Source: an uncultured Neomegalonema sp.
GTDB taxonomy: Bacteria > Pseudomonadota > Alphaproteobacteria > Rhodobacterales > Rhodobacteraceae
Direction: 5' to 3'
NCBI GenBank assembly: GCA_937928005.1
Contig: CALFVD010000075.1
Span: forward strand, 1-43,868
Length of the DNA: 43,868 bases
The position numbers and the translations under genes were made by a program. Positions 8,777-17,040 of this stretch are shown here, piece after piece (position 1 is the first letter of the stretch; every line of letters begins with the position of its first letter). The notes below the pieces were generated by a model. The model ran no database searches, was not told where the DNA came from, and worked only from the letters and a program-made list of their open reading frames with translations.

Positions 8777-8804
8777 ATGGAGCGCCATAACAGCGCAGGC
8801 CGGA

Positions 8805-9632
8805 TTATTCTGGAATATAGATCAGTTCAGGCGCGGCAGTCGTCTGAGGGGTCAGTACGCCCAAAGTCGGCACCGATGTCTGGGGGGTGCCGATGGGGCG
8901 CGGCTCAGGCGCGGCAAGAACAGGACCACCGTTCGCGGACGGTGTCGCCACAACTCGTGGTGTGGGAGCCGCCTGCACCGGGGGGGCTGAAATACCAGTA
9001 GTAGGCGCAGGAAGGGTCGCAAGACCGGCGCTACGCGGTTCGGTCACACCAGCTTCAAGCAGGCGCAACCGCTCCGCATTACCATCGAGTTGCTCACGAT
9101 CAAGATCGCCGCGCACCTCGCGCAGACGTGGGAACACACGGTCGAGAAGATAGAGTTCCTGCTCCGAATCAAATTGGGCCTGCTCCGTAGCCAGTTTTTG
9201 ACGGATCGATGGATCAACAGGGGGCAGCGACGACAAGATCGCCGCTTCAGTCGCCGAAGGTGCAACAGGGGCAGCCGATGCCGGGACGGGCGAAGATGGC
9301 GTGGATAGCAACGCCGCACGCGCATCAGCGCGCGGATTCGGATCACGGGTGCTAACCTTGCCGGGTTCGGGCACGGGCAAAGCATCGAAACTACTGGGTA
9401 GTTCTAGCGGACGTTTGGTAACGACGCTGAATTCGTCCGGTGCAGTTTGGAAAGTATTGGCCAGATCGGCAATCTGGAAACTGTCATTATAGACGTCTTC
9501 CTCTTCGGGAACCTGAACCTTTTGACCGCCCCCACAGGCGCAAAGGGCAAGAAGGGCTAGGGCCGAAGCGCCCCGCATCACGGTAAGTTTCAGATCGGTC
9601 GAACCCATGAAAATCGCTCCAGAACGCTTCAT
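8805..9632 (-). CDS. DUF3035 family lipoprotein
   Basis: 275 residues. A hydrophobic segment ALALLALCAC ends at a probable lipid-modified Cys (Cys 33), followed by GGG, so the protein is likely an envelope lipoprotein. The body is rich in Pro, Ala and Ser with low-complexity stretches and contains DEFSVVTKRPLELP, typical of DUF3035. The function is unknown. It overlaps lspA by ATGA at 9629-9632, which is apt because LspA is the peptidase that matures lipoproteins. The first ATG is used because of this overlap; an ATG at 9608 has a better ribosome binding site (GGAG), and one at 9578 would give a shorter signal sequence. Confidence 0.85.
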   Translation of the reverse strand: MKRSGAIFMGSTDLKLTVMRGASALALLALCACGGGQKVQVPEEEDVYNDSFQIADLANTFQTAPDEFSVVTKRPLELPSSFDALPVPEPGKVSTRDPNPRADARAALLSTPSSPVPASAAPVAPSATEAAILSSLPPVDPSIRQKLATEQAQFDSEQELYLLDRVFPRLREVRGDLDREQLDGNAERLRLLEAGVTEPRSAGLATLPAPTTGISAPPVQAAPTPRVVATPSANGGPVLAAPEPRPIGTPQTSVPTLGVLTPQTTAAPELIYIPE

Positions 9633-10126
9633 TGCGTCGTCTCCGCCGATGGTCGCAGCAGCAGGATCGCCACGCCGAGAAAAATGGTCACATCCGCGAT
9701 ATTGAACGCGAACGGATTACGGATGCCGCAGCATGTGACGTTCAGAAAATCCGCCACGGCCCCGTATATCATCCTGTCATACCCGTTTCCAAGCGCGCCG
9801 CCAACGATCAAGCCGATAGCAATCGCAAAAATCCAATCCCGTGGATGACGCACCGCCCAGATCAACAGGACGATGCTGACGATAACCGCCAACAGGCTGA
9901 GGATCATCTTTGATGAGGTATCACCCAGAAAAGGGATTGGGATGCCGAAATTGATGCCATAGTTCCACGTCATCACGAAGGTCAGGATACCGGGGATCAT
10001 GGTAAGCGCGTCGCCGGGCGTCATCGCCAGCGTATCGAGAACATAAAGCTTCGACAGGCGATCCACGCCCCAAGAGAGCACGGCAACGCAAAGCGCCGTC
10101 GTCAGATTGAATACAGATAGGGGCAT
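9629..10126 (-). CDS. lspA: Lipoprotein signal peptidase (signal peptidase II)
   Basis: 165 residues with four membrane segments, the usual size for LspA. Conserved regions are WNYGINFG near residue 54 and GGALGNGYDRMIYGAVADFL near 110, the latter carrying the two catalytic aspartates (GNxxDR and the Asp of VADF). The enzyme cleaves prolipoprotein signal peptides before the lipidated Cys in the inner membrane. It overlaps the DUF3035 lipoprotein gene, and two M16 peptidase genes follow, so the run probably serves envelope protein processing. Confidence 0.95.
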   Translation of the reverse strand: MPLSVFNLTTALCVAVLSWGVDRLSKLYVLDTLAMTPGDALTMIPGILTFVMTWNYGINFGIPIPFLGDTSSKMILSLLAVIVSIVLLIWAVRHPRDWIFAIAIGLIVGGALGNGYDRMIYGAVADFLNVTCCGIRNPFAFNIADVTIFLGVAILLLRPSAETTQ

Positions 10127-10168
10127 AGATCGTTGCGATGTCCGGTCAGGAATGCGTGGAACACCACA

Positions 10169-10489
10169 CTATTTCTTTTCCGGGCTTTTTCGCAATTCGT
10201 TTCCGCCTGCCGTCTGCTGCTTGTCATTGATGCAGGAATGAAAATGGACATGCGCCAATCTTTTTTCATAGGCGAGCAGAGGCATATCTTCCGCATTATG
10301 TGGCGTTGGGGCATTCTCGCGATAGCGCGTCAGATCGATATCGGTGAGTGTCACAATCATCTGGTCACAGGTCATGTCGTCAATTTCAGGCAGGAGGACG
10401 CTACGGCCATTTGACGTTGTAAAATCGTTCGCCTGCACGGTCGGAAAAGCGAATCCAAAAACCGCGAGCGCGGCAAGAATGAAACGCAT
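10169..10489 (-). CDS. Small secreted protein of unknown function
   Basis: 106 residues from the ATG at 10489; an ATG at 10513 would add eight. The signal peptide is MRFILAALAVFGFAFPTVQA with likely cleavage after VQA. The mature part has two cysteines (CDQMIVTLTDIDL and HFHSCIND) that could form a disulfide, and a Lys/Arg-rich tail. I do not recognise the family. It is followed 42 bases later by lspA on the same strand, so it may be the first gene of that run. Confidence 0.65.
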   Translation of the reverse strand: MRFILAALAVFGFAFPTVQANDFTTSNGRSVLLPEIDDMTCDQMIVTLTDIDLTRYRENAPTPHNAEDMPLLAYEKRLAHVHFHSCINDKQQTAGGNELRKSPEKK

Positions 10490-10733
10490 TGACTGATTCC
10501 CATATGGCCGCATGTTCTGCTGACCCTTTTTCTGCTGAGGTCGCCGCACCATGGCGGACAAACCCAAATCTGCGCTATGACACGACATCTGTACAACGGC
10601 AAAACGCGGCACCGATATTGATCCCCAATGCCTGTTCCCCGGTGGCAAGAGCAGATGATCACATAATGGAACGGCGAAATTGGGGCGCTGTCCGATAATG
10701 GCACTATGAACGAAAAGTGAGGCGAGGACAAGA

Positions 10734-11345
10734 ATGGGCGACCCTAACCCCGCACCGCGCGCGTGGCAAAGAATGTTGAGCGGGCGGCGGCTCGACCTGC
10801 TTGATCCTTCGCCGCTGGATGTGGAGATTGAGGATGTGGCCCATGGCCTAAGCCGCGTGCCCCGCTGGAATGGGCAGACCGCCGGGGATTGGGCGTTTTC
10901 AGTGGCGCAACATTCGGTGTTGGTTGAGCGGATTGTCGGACTGGCCGACCCAGACATGGCCCCGCGTTGGCGGCTGGCGGCGTTGCTGCATGACGGGCCA
11001 GAATTTGTGATTGGCGACCTCATCAGCCCGTTCAAAGCGGTGGTGGGTGGCAATTACAAAGCGTTGGAGACCCGGTTGATGGGGGCGATTCACCAGCGGG
11101 CGGGCTTGCCCGAAACAGTGCCGGTCACGACGGAAAAGGCGATTAAGCGCGCCGATCTGGCCGCCGCATGGTTTGAGGCGACGCAGCTTGCCGGATTCTC
11201 CGAATCAGAGGCGGCCAAATATTTCAAACGCCCCCGCTTTCGCCGCAAGGTCGAGATCACGCTCAATCCATTGCCCCCGCTTGATGCGCGCAATGAATTT
11301 TTACAGCGATATGCGCAACTTCGCCATGCCTGCGGGTACGATTAA
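10734..11345 (+). CDS. HD-domain phosphohydrolase (YfbR-like)
   Basis: 203 residues. HD-domain metal ligands are visible: His in SVAQHSVLVE near residue 59, His-Asp in ALLHDGPE near 86, and a later Asp in KRADLAAAWFE near 138. The HDGPE form and the size resemble YfbR-type 5'-deoxynucleotidases and similar HD hydrolases acting on nucleotides. A ribosome binding site GAGG precedes the ATG. It is divergent from the small secreted protein gene and precedes the glycosyltransferase by 60 bases. The exact substrate is not determined. Confidence 0.82.
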   Translation: MGDPNPAPRAWQRMLSGRRLDLLDPSPLDVEIEDVAHGLSRVPRWNGQTAGDWAFSVAQHSVLVERIVGLADPDMAPRWRLAALLHDGPEFVIGDLISPFKAVVGGNYKALETRLMGAIHQRAGLPETVPVTTEKAIKRADLAAAWFEATQLAGFSESEAAKYFKRPRFRRKVEITLNPLPPLDARNEFLQRYAQLRHACGYD

Positions 11346-11405
11346 GCCGATCTTGACGCCGATACGCCATATCAGGGGCCGATATCACTCCGCCGGGAGA
11401 AGCCC

Positions 11406-12644
11406 ATGCGCGTCCTTCATATTCTCGATCATTCCGCGCCGCTGCAAAGCGGCTATGTCTCACGCACGCTCGGCATCTTGCGGGCACAGCGGGCGCTGGG
11501 CCTTGATCCGGTCGCTGTGACCTCTCCGCGCCATGGGGCCGAAGCGGGGCCGCCACTCTCAGCGGTCGAGGAAGTCGCCGGTTTTGCCTTCCATCGCACG
11601 CCCGAACCCGCGCGTAGCCTACCGGGTCTGGGCTTTCGCGCCGAGATGAAAGCCACCGCCGCACGGATCGCCGAGGCGGTCGATGATCTGCGCCCCGCCC
11701 TGATCCATGCCCATTCGCCAGTGCTGAATGCCTTTCCGGCCCAGCGCGTCGCGCGCGAGACGGGCTTACCGATGGTATACGAAATCCGGGCGTTCTGGGA
11801 GGATGCCGCCGTGGATCGTGGCACCACCACCGAAGGCTCGCTCCGCTATCGCCTGACCCGCGCGATGGAGACGCGGGCGGTCAAGCGTGCGGGGCATGTT
11901 TTTACCATTTGCAACGGTCTGCGCGATGATCTGTTGGGACGCGGTGTGGCCGGAACTCATGTCGATCTGGCCCCCAATGCCATCGAGCCGGATCGCCTAC
12001 CCCCCATCACCGAGCGCGACGATGCGCTGGCGGCTTCGCTGGGTCTTGGCGAGGGACCAGTGCTGGGTTTTCTCGGCTCGTTCTATCATTATGAAGGGCT
12101 GCATCTGTTGATAGACGCCTTCCCCGCCATTCGCGAGCAATGGCCGAATGCGCGGCTGTTACTGGTCGGCGGTGGGCCGGAGGACGAGGCATTGCGGGCC
12201 AAAGCCGTCAGCTTGGGCGATGCCGCAATCTTCACCGGGCGCGTGGGGCCAGAGGAAGTACGCCGCTATTATTCGGTCGTCGATCTCTTGGTTTATCCTC
12301 GCCTACGGATGCGGTTGACCGATTTGGTAACACCGCTCAAACCGCTAGAAGCCATGTCAATGACGCGGCCCTTCATCGCCTCGGATGTGGGGGGGCACAA
12401 GGAGTTGGTGGAAAATGGCGTGACGGGCCGCCTGTTCACCGCCGATGATCCGGCGGCGCTGTCCCGTGCCGCTCTCGCCGCCCTTGACCCGGAAAACGCG
12501 GCAGCGAACGCCGCCCTTATCGCCCCTGCGCTGGATTTCGTGCGCACGACCCGAAGCTGGTCGGCGGTGGCCGGACGTTACTTGCCGGTCTACGAGCGGC
12601 TGACGGGGCAGAAGATCGGTTACAGCGAAACACGATCAGGTTGA
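11406..12644 (+). CDS. GT4-family glycosyltransferase (exosortase-associated type)
   Basis: 412 residues with the two-Rossmann GT-B fold. The N-terminus MRVLHILDHSAPLQSGY closely resembles the PEP-CTERM/exosortase A-associated glycosyltransferases I know. The acceptor half contains PALIHAHSPVLNA near 98; the donor half contains GFLGSFYHYEGL near 221, LLVGGGPE near 250 and EAMSMTRPFIASDVGGH near 315, the usual sugar-nucleotide-binding Glu region. The expected reaction is sugar transfer from a nucleotide sugar in polysaccharide synthesis. No other polysaccharide genes are nearby, so it looks isolated. A GGGAG ribosome binding site is 7 bases before the ATG. Confidence 0.85.
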   Translation: MRVLHILDHSAPLQSGYVSRTLGILRAQRALGLDPVAVTSPRHGAEAGPPLSAVEEVAGFAFHRTPEPARSLPGLGFRAEMKATAARIAEAVDDLRPALIHAHSPVLNAFPAQRVARETGLPMVYEIRAFWEDAAVDRGTTTEGSLRYRLTRAMETRAVKRAGHVFTICNGLRDDLLGRGVAGTHVDLAPNAIEPDRLPPITERDDALAASLGLGEGPVLGFLGSFYHYEGLHLLIDAFPAIREQWPNARLLLVGGGPEDEALRAKAVSLGDAAIFTGRVGPEEVRRYYSVVDLLVYPRLRMRLTDLVTPLKPLEAMSMTRPFIASDVGGHKELVENGVTGRLFTADDPAALSRAALAALDPENAAANAALIAPALDFVRTTRSWSAVAGRYLPVYERLTGQKIGYSETRSG

Positions 12645-12700
12645 GCTATAGGGTCAGGAAATGCGTACTCTATGACCCAATTTGGTCGCGCGTATCGCTC

Positions 12701-12983
12701 TATAGCCATTTGCGATAAACCTGAGCCATGTTTCGCGCCAAGAGCCACGGCAATCGCTTGAAGAAGAAATCATGCTGTCCCGAACGCAATGCGGCATGAA
12801 ATGACGCTTTGCAGATGCGGGACCTCCTGTCTTTTGGGGTAGACCCCCTCCACAAGGAGGCCCCGCCGCTGCGCGGGGCCATCCAAGTGCGGGGCAGCGA
12901 AAGTTCTTTCACGCGATTGCCGTGCGCCAAGAGCCGCGCAAAATACGGCGCTTGATGATTCAGGATAATCGCAATTCGCTTTA
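12701..12983. repeat. Palindromic repeat family 1, copy B, split by an insertion
   Basis: The left part (12701-12746) and right part (12924-12983) together give a copy of the 92-95 bp unit found at 5799 and 24429. They are separated by a 177-bp element, and GCGCCAAGAGCC occurs on both sides of it. Removing the insert and one copy of the 12-mer leaves 94 bp, the family length. The right edge supplies the TAA stop of cobT. The rest of this 336-bp gap (12645-12700) holds only a weak hairpin, GGGTCA/TGACCC. Confidence 0.88.
12747..12923. mobile_element. 177-bp MITE-like element nested in the palindromic repeat
   Basis: The ends are inverted repeats: the left starts ACGGCAATCGCTTGAA and the right end, read in reverse complement, starts ACGGCAATCGCGTGAA (15 of 16 identical). 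It is flanked by 12-bp direct repeats GCGCCAAGAGCC at 12735-12746 and 12924-12935. It holds no credible gene. It contains a perfect hairpin, GGCCCCGC (12859-12866) / GCGGGGCC (12873-12880). These traits are those of a non-autonomous element mobilised by a transposase acting in trans; the parent is not in the window. Confidence 0.8.
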
Positions 12984-14855
12984 AGCCGCCGCCCTGCGGC
13001 GCCCTTTTGGCGTTTCATCCTTTGTATCGAACAAATCCGCAAGCTGGTCGGTGATCGCCCCGCCCAACTGCTCCGCATCGGTGATGGTCACGGCGCGGCG
13101 GTAGTAGCGCGTTACATCATGGCCGATGCCGATGGCGACGAGCTGCACGCGCTTTTGGCTTTCGACCATGTGGATCACATCACGCAGGTGCTTTTCCAGA
13201 TAATGCGATGGATTGGCCGATAGCGTGGAATCATCCACGGGCGCACCATCCGAGATCACCATTAGGATGCGGCGTTGTTCAGGCCGCGCCAACAGGCGTT
13301 TATAGGCCCATTCCAGCGCCTCGCCGTCGATGTTTTCCTTGAGCAATCCTTCGCGCAGCATCAGGCCCAGATTGGCCCGCACCCGCCGCCACGGCGCATC
13401 AGCTCCCTTGTAGATGATATGGCGTAGATCGTTCAGGCGGCCCGGCTTAGGGGGGCGTCCGGCGTTGATCCATTCCTGCCGCGCGGTCCCGCCTTTCCAT
13501 GCCTTGGTAGTGAAACCCAGAATTTCGGTCTTCACCCGGCATCGCTCCAACGTGCGCGCCAGAACATCCGCCGAAACGGCGGCAATGGTGATGGGCCTTC
13601 CGCGCATCGAGCCGGAATTATCGAGCAGAATCGTTACAACCGTGTCGCGGAACTCGGTATCCTTTTCGACCTTGAAGGAAAGCGGCGTGGTCGGGTTGGC
13701 AATGACCCGCGCCAGACGCCCGGCATCGAGCATTCCTTCCTCGCGGTCAAATTCCCATGAGCGGTTCTGCTGTGCCAGCAAGCGCCGTTGCAAGCGGTTG
13801 GCGAGGCGGCCCACGGCCCCCTTCAGGGGCGCAACCTGTTGATCGAGGAACGCGCGCAGGCGGTTGAGTTCCTCTGGCTCACAGAGATCCTCAGCCTTGA
13901 TTTCCTCGTCGTTTTCCTTGTTGAAGATGCGGTAATCCGGGCTTGCATCGCTGTCGGGGATGGCGGGCGGCACATAGGGGGGTGGGTCGCCCTCCTTGCG
14001 CATCTGTTCTTCGCCCTCGTTCTCCTCATCGCTGTCCTGTTCGGCGGCGACGGCGGTGGTATCGGTGCTGGATTGGTCGGAGGATTCGTCATCTTCGGAT
14101 GGCTCTGGCGGGCTGTCATCCGGCTCCTGACTCTCGGATGTTTCGCCATCGTCAGAGGTTTCAGGATCGTTTTCCTGCTCGGCCTCATCGTCGGGCGTGT
14201 CGTCCTGCTCCATCTCGTCAGGGGATGGGCCAAGCTCTTCCCCGAGGCCCATATCGTCGATCAACTGCCATGCGCGGCGGGCAAATTCTTCCTGATCGCT
14301 CAGGGCATCAATCAAGCTCGCTACCGTCTCGTTTGCCTTATCGTCGAATTTTTCCTCGAATAAATCGAGCAATTTCTGTGCGGCGGAGGGCAGGGGCAAA
14401 TCGGTCGTCGCATCGCATAAAGCCAGCGCACAGGCGACCGATAGCGGCGCATCCTCGGCCTTCATCGTCCCCCAATTCGCGCGCTCGGATCGCTCGGCCA
14501 AGACGGCATTCAGGTTTCTGGCTACCCCCGGCATCGCCCGCGCGCCGACCATTTCACACCGCGCCGTCTCCAGCGCCTCATAAACCTCGCGCGCTTCGTC
14601 GCCCTGCGGCATCCGGTGCATATGCGTGCCCGCATCGTGATTGCGCAGGCGCAGGGAAAGCGCATCGGCCTGCCCCCGTGCCAGCGCAACCTCGCGTGCA
14701 GGCATCCGGCGCGATATTTGGGGCAGGCGCATTCGCCGCCCAACCACGCCAGACGGATCGGCAGTGTAGGAAACTTCGAGTTCCGGCTCGCCCGCAATGG
14801 TGCGGGCGGTCTCGGATAAGGCCTGCTTGAAGGCATCTGTCGGGCTGTCGCTCAT
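12981..14855 (-). CDS. cobT: Aerobic cobaltochelatase subunit CobT
   Basis: 624 residues, the usual CobT length. Order of parts: an N-terminal conserved region, a very acidic Asp/Glu/Ser-rich stretch (about residues 200-290), and a C-terminal von Willebrand A domain with the MIDAS motif DNSGSMRG near 400 and SDGAP near 540. With CobS (AAA+) and CobN it inserts cobalt into hydrogenobyrinic acid a,c-diamide in aerobic cobalamin synthesis. cobS is also in the window (23371-24345) but 8.5 kb away on the other strand; cobN is absent here. The TAA stop is contributed by the edge of palindromic repeat copy B. Confidence 0.94.
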   Translation of the reverse strand: MSDSPTDAFKQALSETARTIAGEPELEVSYTADPSGVVGRRMRLPQISRRMPAREVALARGQADALSLRLRNHDAGTHMHRMPQGDEAREVYEALETARCEMVGARAMPGVARNLNAVLAERSERANWGTMKAEDAPLSVACALALCDATTDLPLPSAAQKLLDLFEEKFDDKANETVASLIDALSDQEEFARRAWQLIDDMGLGEELGPSPDEMEQDDTPDDEAEQENDPETSDDGETSESQEPDDSPPEPSEDDESSDQSSTDTTAVAAEQDSDEENEGEEQMRKEGDPPPYVPPAIPDSDASPDYRIFNKENDEEIKAEDLCEPEELNRLRAFLDQQVAPLKGAVGRLANRLQRRLLAQQNRSWEFDREEGMLDAGRLARVIANPTTPLSFKVEKDTEFRDTVVTILLDNSGSMRGRPITIAAVSADVLARTLERCRVKTEILGFTTKAWKGGTARQEWINAGRPPKPGRLNDLRHIIYKGADAPWRRVRANLGLMLREGLLKENIDGEALEWAYKRLLARPEQRRILMVISDGAPVDDSTLSANPSHYLEKHLRDVIHMVESQKRVQLVAIGIGHDVTRYYRRAVTITDAEQLGGAITDQLADLFDTKDETPKGRRRAAA

Positions 14856-14899
14856 ACCCTTCGATTAAGGGCGATGGCGGGCCGTTACAAGCCCCCCAC

Positions 14900-16534
14900 C
14901 TACTCGCCGGTGAAGGCTAGCGAAAACTCGACACGGTTATTGGGCGACGTTGGGCCGGTAATATCGCTAATGCTGGTATCGCTGCGCTTTCCGCCAAGGC
15001 CAATCAGACGATCCGCCGTGATGCCGCGCAAAAGCAAAGCGTCGATCACCGTAATCGCGCGGGCGCGCGCCATCTGGCTGTTGCTAGGGTGACGGTTATC
15101 GCCATTCGTAAACCCTTCGACACGCAGGCGGCTGTCGGGAGCAGCGGCCATCAATGTCGCCAACCGGTCGATTTGTCGCGCCGCAAATGCCGGATCGCGA
15201 AGGGTGGTCCCGTCACCAAAGAAAATCGCGTTGTCACGAGTCCAATCGCGCAAGGCATCTACCGGGTCGGCCATCCCTATAGTCGGCGTACCGCCTGTGG
15301 CCGCCATCTGGTGCATTTGTGCGCGGGCCTCGGCGAGCGCAAGCTGTGCGTCAGACAAGGTGGCAGACAGCGCAACACGCTCCAACCGCGCCGCATCAAG
15401 ATCGCGGACGACGAGATTGAAATCGAGGTTATAGGGCTTGGCAAGGTTTTGCGCTCGCCGCTCAATCTGCTTCGCATTACCGGGGCCAAAGCCCATGCCA
15501 ATCACCGTGATCCGGCGGGCCGCCCGGTCCGGCACCACATCGACCACCACATCGCCAGTGCGAAAGTTGCGCCGAATCGCCTGTTCAATAGACGCGGCGG
15601 ATTGGGTGATCTGCATATGATGCCACGTACGCCAACTGTACCAACTCACCCCACCGAGCAACAATAGCAAGCCTAGAACATAGGCGGGATTCGCGCGGCG
15701 ATTCTTCTTCTCTTGCTGGCGGCTGACCAATGATGTCGCAAAAGCCGTCATCGTCTCGCGCTCGAAGGATTCTTCGTCACTAGCGCGATGCGTTTCAGCG
15801 GCCTCAAACATGGTGCGACAGGCAAAACTGATAATTTCGCGGCGGCTATCGGTCATGGTGCCCGGCGCGATTTCGATGGCGACGACATGGCGCGCCGATG
15901 CTTGAATGACGACCTGAGACTCGCTCAGAACCATCCTGCGCAGGGGCATATCCTGTCGCTCAGGCGCAAATTCGGTCAGCACATGAATCGTGGTGAGAAT
16001 TTCGTCGGTCGTCTCTGACGACGGCTGCTCAACGAAATCCTCGTTTGACCAGTGATAGAGCAATGTACCCGTATCACGGACGACAAGATAGATACGGCGA
16101 ATCTCGGTCTGTAGTAATTCTGAACTAACCAATTCACCAAGCGATTGCCCGGTTATGATCGCTTTCAGGCGCAGTTTAGCCAAGCGCCATGACAGGAGCG
16201 CATCGACCGTGCGGTTCGTCCTGCGCCCCAGCCTATTGAGTGCATGCCCGATGCCACCACGCATTAGCCGCCAGAAATGGGGCTGAAGCGCCGCAACCAT
16301 CTGCTCGTCATCCACGATGGCGGGTGCGGGTTTGGCCACATGAACAGGGCCACCCGATGAGCGTTCCAGCGCCTCGATCCTGTGCGTCAGGCCCGTAACA
16401 TCCTGATGCTCGTCGGAGAGGAGCAAGCTGCGCAATGTATGCAGATGCTCTTCAGCGGTGAAACCTTCGTCGGCCCGCTCCTCCGCGAGGCGACTGTTAT
16501 TCAGCGAGTTTTGCAATGCTTTTCGCCATCGCAT
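14900..16534 (-). CDS. Membrane-anchored OmpA-domain protein with large cytoplasmic N-terminus
   Basis: About 544 residues from the ATG at 16534. A long soluble N-terminal region (about 300 residues) is followed by one membrane segment, YVLGLLLLLGGVSWYSW. A periplasmic part follows with BON-like sequence (VVVDVVPDRAARRITVIGMG) and a C-terminal OmpA-like peptidoglycan-binding domain (VEGFTNGD, then ARAITVIDALLLRGI, and PNNRVEFSL). It therefore appears to link the cytoplasm to peptidoglycan. The start is uncertain: no good ribosome binding site is visible, and candidates include TTG at 16516 and CTG at 16504. The 5' part overlaps the coiled-coil gene ending at 16497, which suggests coupled translation and a joint function. 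Confidence 0.75.
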   Translation of the reverse strand: MRWRKALQNSLNNSRLAEERADEGFTAEEHLHTLRSLLLSDEHQDVTGLTHRIEALERSSGGPVHVAKPAPAIVDDEQMVAALQPHFWRLMRGGIGHALNRLGRRTNRTVDALLSWRLAKLRLKAIITGQSLGELVSSELLQTEIRRIYLVVRDTGTLLYHWSNEDFVEQPSSETTDEILTTIHVLTEFAPERQDMPLRRMVLSESQVVIQASARHVVAIEIAPGTMTDSRREIISFACRTMFEAAETHRASDEESFERETMTAFATSLVSRQQEKKNRRANPAYVLGLLLLLGGVSWYSWRTWHHMQITQSAASIEQAIRRNFRTGDVVVDVVPDRAARRITVIGMGFGPGNAKQIERRAQNLAKPYNLDFNLVVRDLDAARLERVALSATLSDAQLALAEARAQMHQMAATGGTPTIGMADPVDALRDWTRDNAIFFGDGTTLRDPAFAARQIDRLATLMAAAPDSRLRVEGFTNGDNRHPSNSQMARARAITVIDALLLRGITADRLIGLGGKRSDTSISDITGPTSPNNRVEFSLAFTGE

Positions 16535-16835
16535 CAACGGTTTCAGACAGGTCTTTGAGCATGGCGCGGCGGGATTCATCGGCCCGGCGTTCTGCGATAC
16601 GAACATCATCGGCAATCTTACGCATCTCGCGACGGGTCAGTTCCTCGAACTCCCGCTGGCGGTCGATCAGGTGATTCAGATGCTCGTCTAGTTCACGCCT
16701 CGACTCGCCGTAGATCAGATCGCGAATTTGCGTCAGCGTTGCGTCCTTACCTTGCTCGGCGCGCGGGGCCGATGACTCGGCACGTTTTGCCGGGGCGGGA
16801 CGCGCGGTCGCGGCGCTGTCCTTAGTATCTTGCAT
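16497..16835 (-). CDS. Coiled-coil protein upstream of the OmpA-domain protein
   Basis: 112 residues. A Pro/Ala/Lys-rich N-terminus is followed from about residue 35 by an almost continuous charged helix (TQIRDLIYGESRRELDEHL, then LIDRQREFEELTRREMRK, then DVRIAERRADESRRAML) with heptad-like spacing, predicted to form a coiled coil. No signal or membrane segment is seen. I do not recognise a named family. Its 3' end overlaps the next gene, so it probably binds the cytoplasmic part of that OmpA-domain protein. Confidence 0.7.
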   Translation of the reverse strand: MQDTKDSAATARPAPAKRAESSAPRAEQGKDATLTQIRDLIYGESRRELDEHLNHLIDRQREFEELTRREMRKIADDVRIAERRADESRRAMLKDLSETVDAMAKSIAKLAE

Positions 16836-17040
16836 GGGAACGGCTCCTTCAGTGAAAAATTTGCACTGTGCGACTAAACCCTAAGGCGCTTGCTTTTCAG
16901 TTAAAGCGGGGTGCGAGCCTATTGAATCGAACACCGCAAATTCACCATAAATTGCGATGAAATCCGCAGACTAACGTCATGCGCATTCTATAAAGGATTT
17001 CGCGGCAGAATCGCCCCAATGAACTTCAAGGGTCGATGCC

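Noticed and set aside
10490-11053. A 294-residue reading frame on the minus strand spanning 10169-11053
   Set aside because: Only its last 106 residues have a signal peptide and coding character; the rest lies antisense to the HD hydrolase gene and through the intergenic region.
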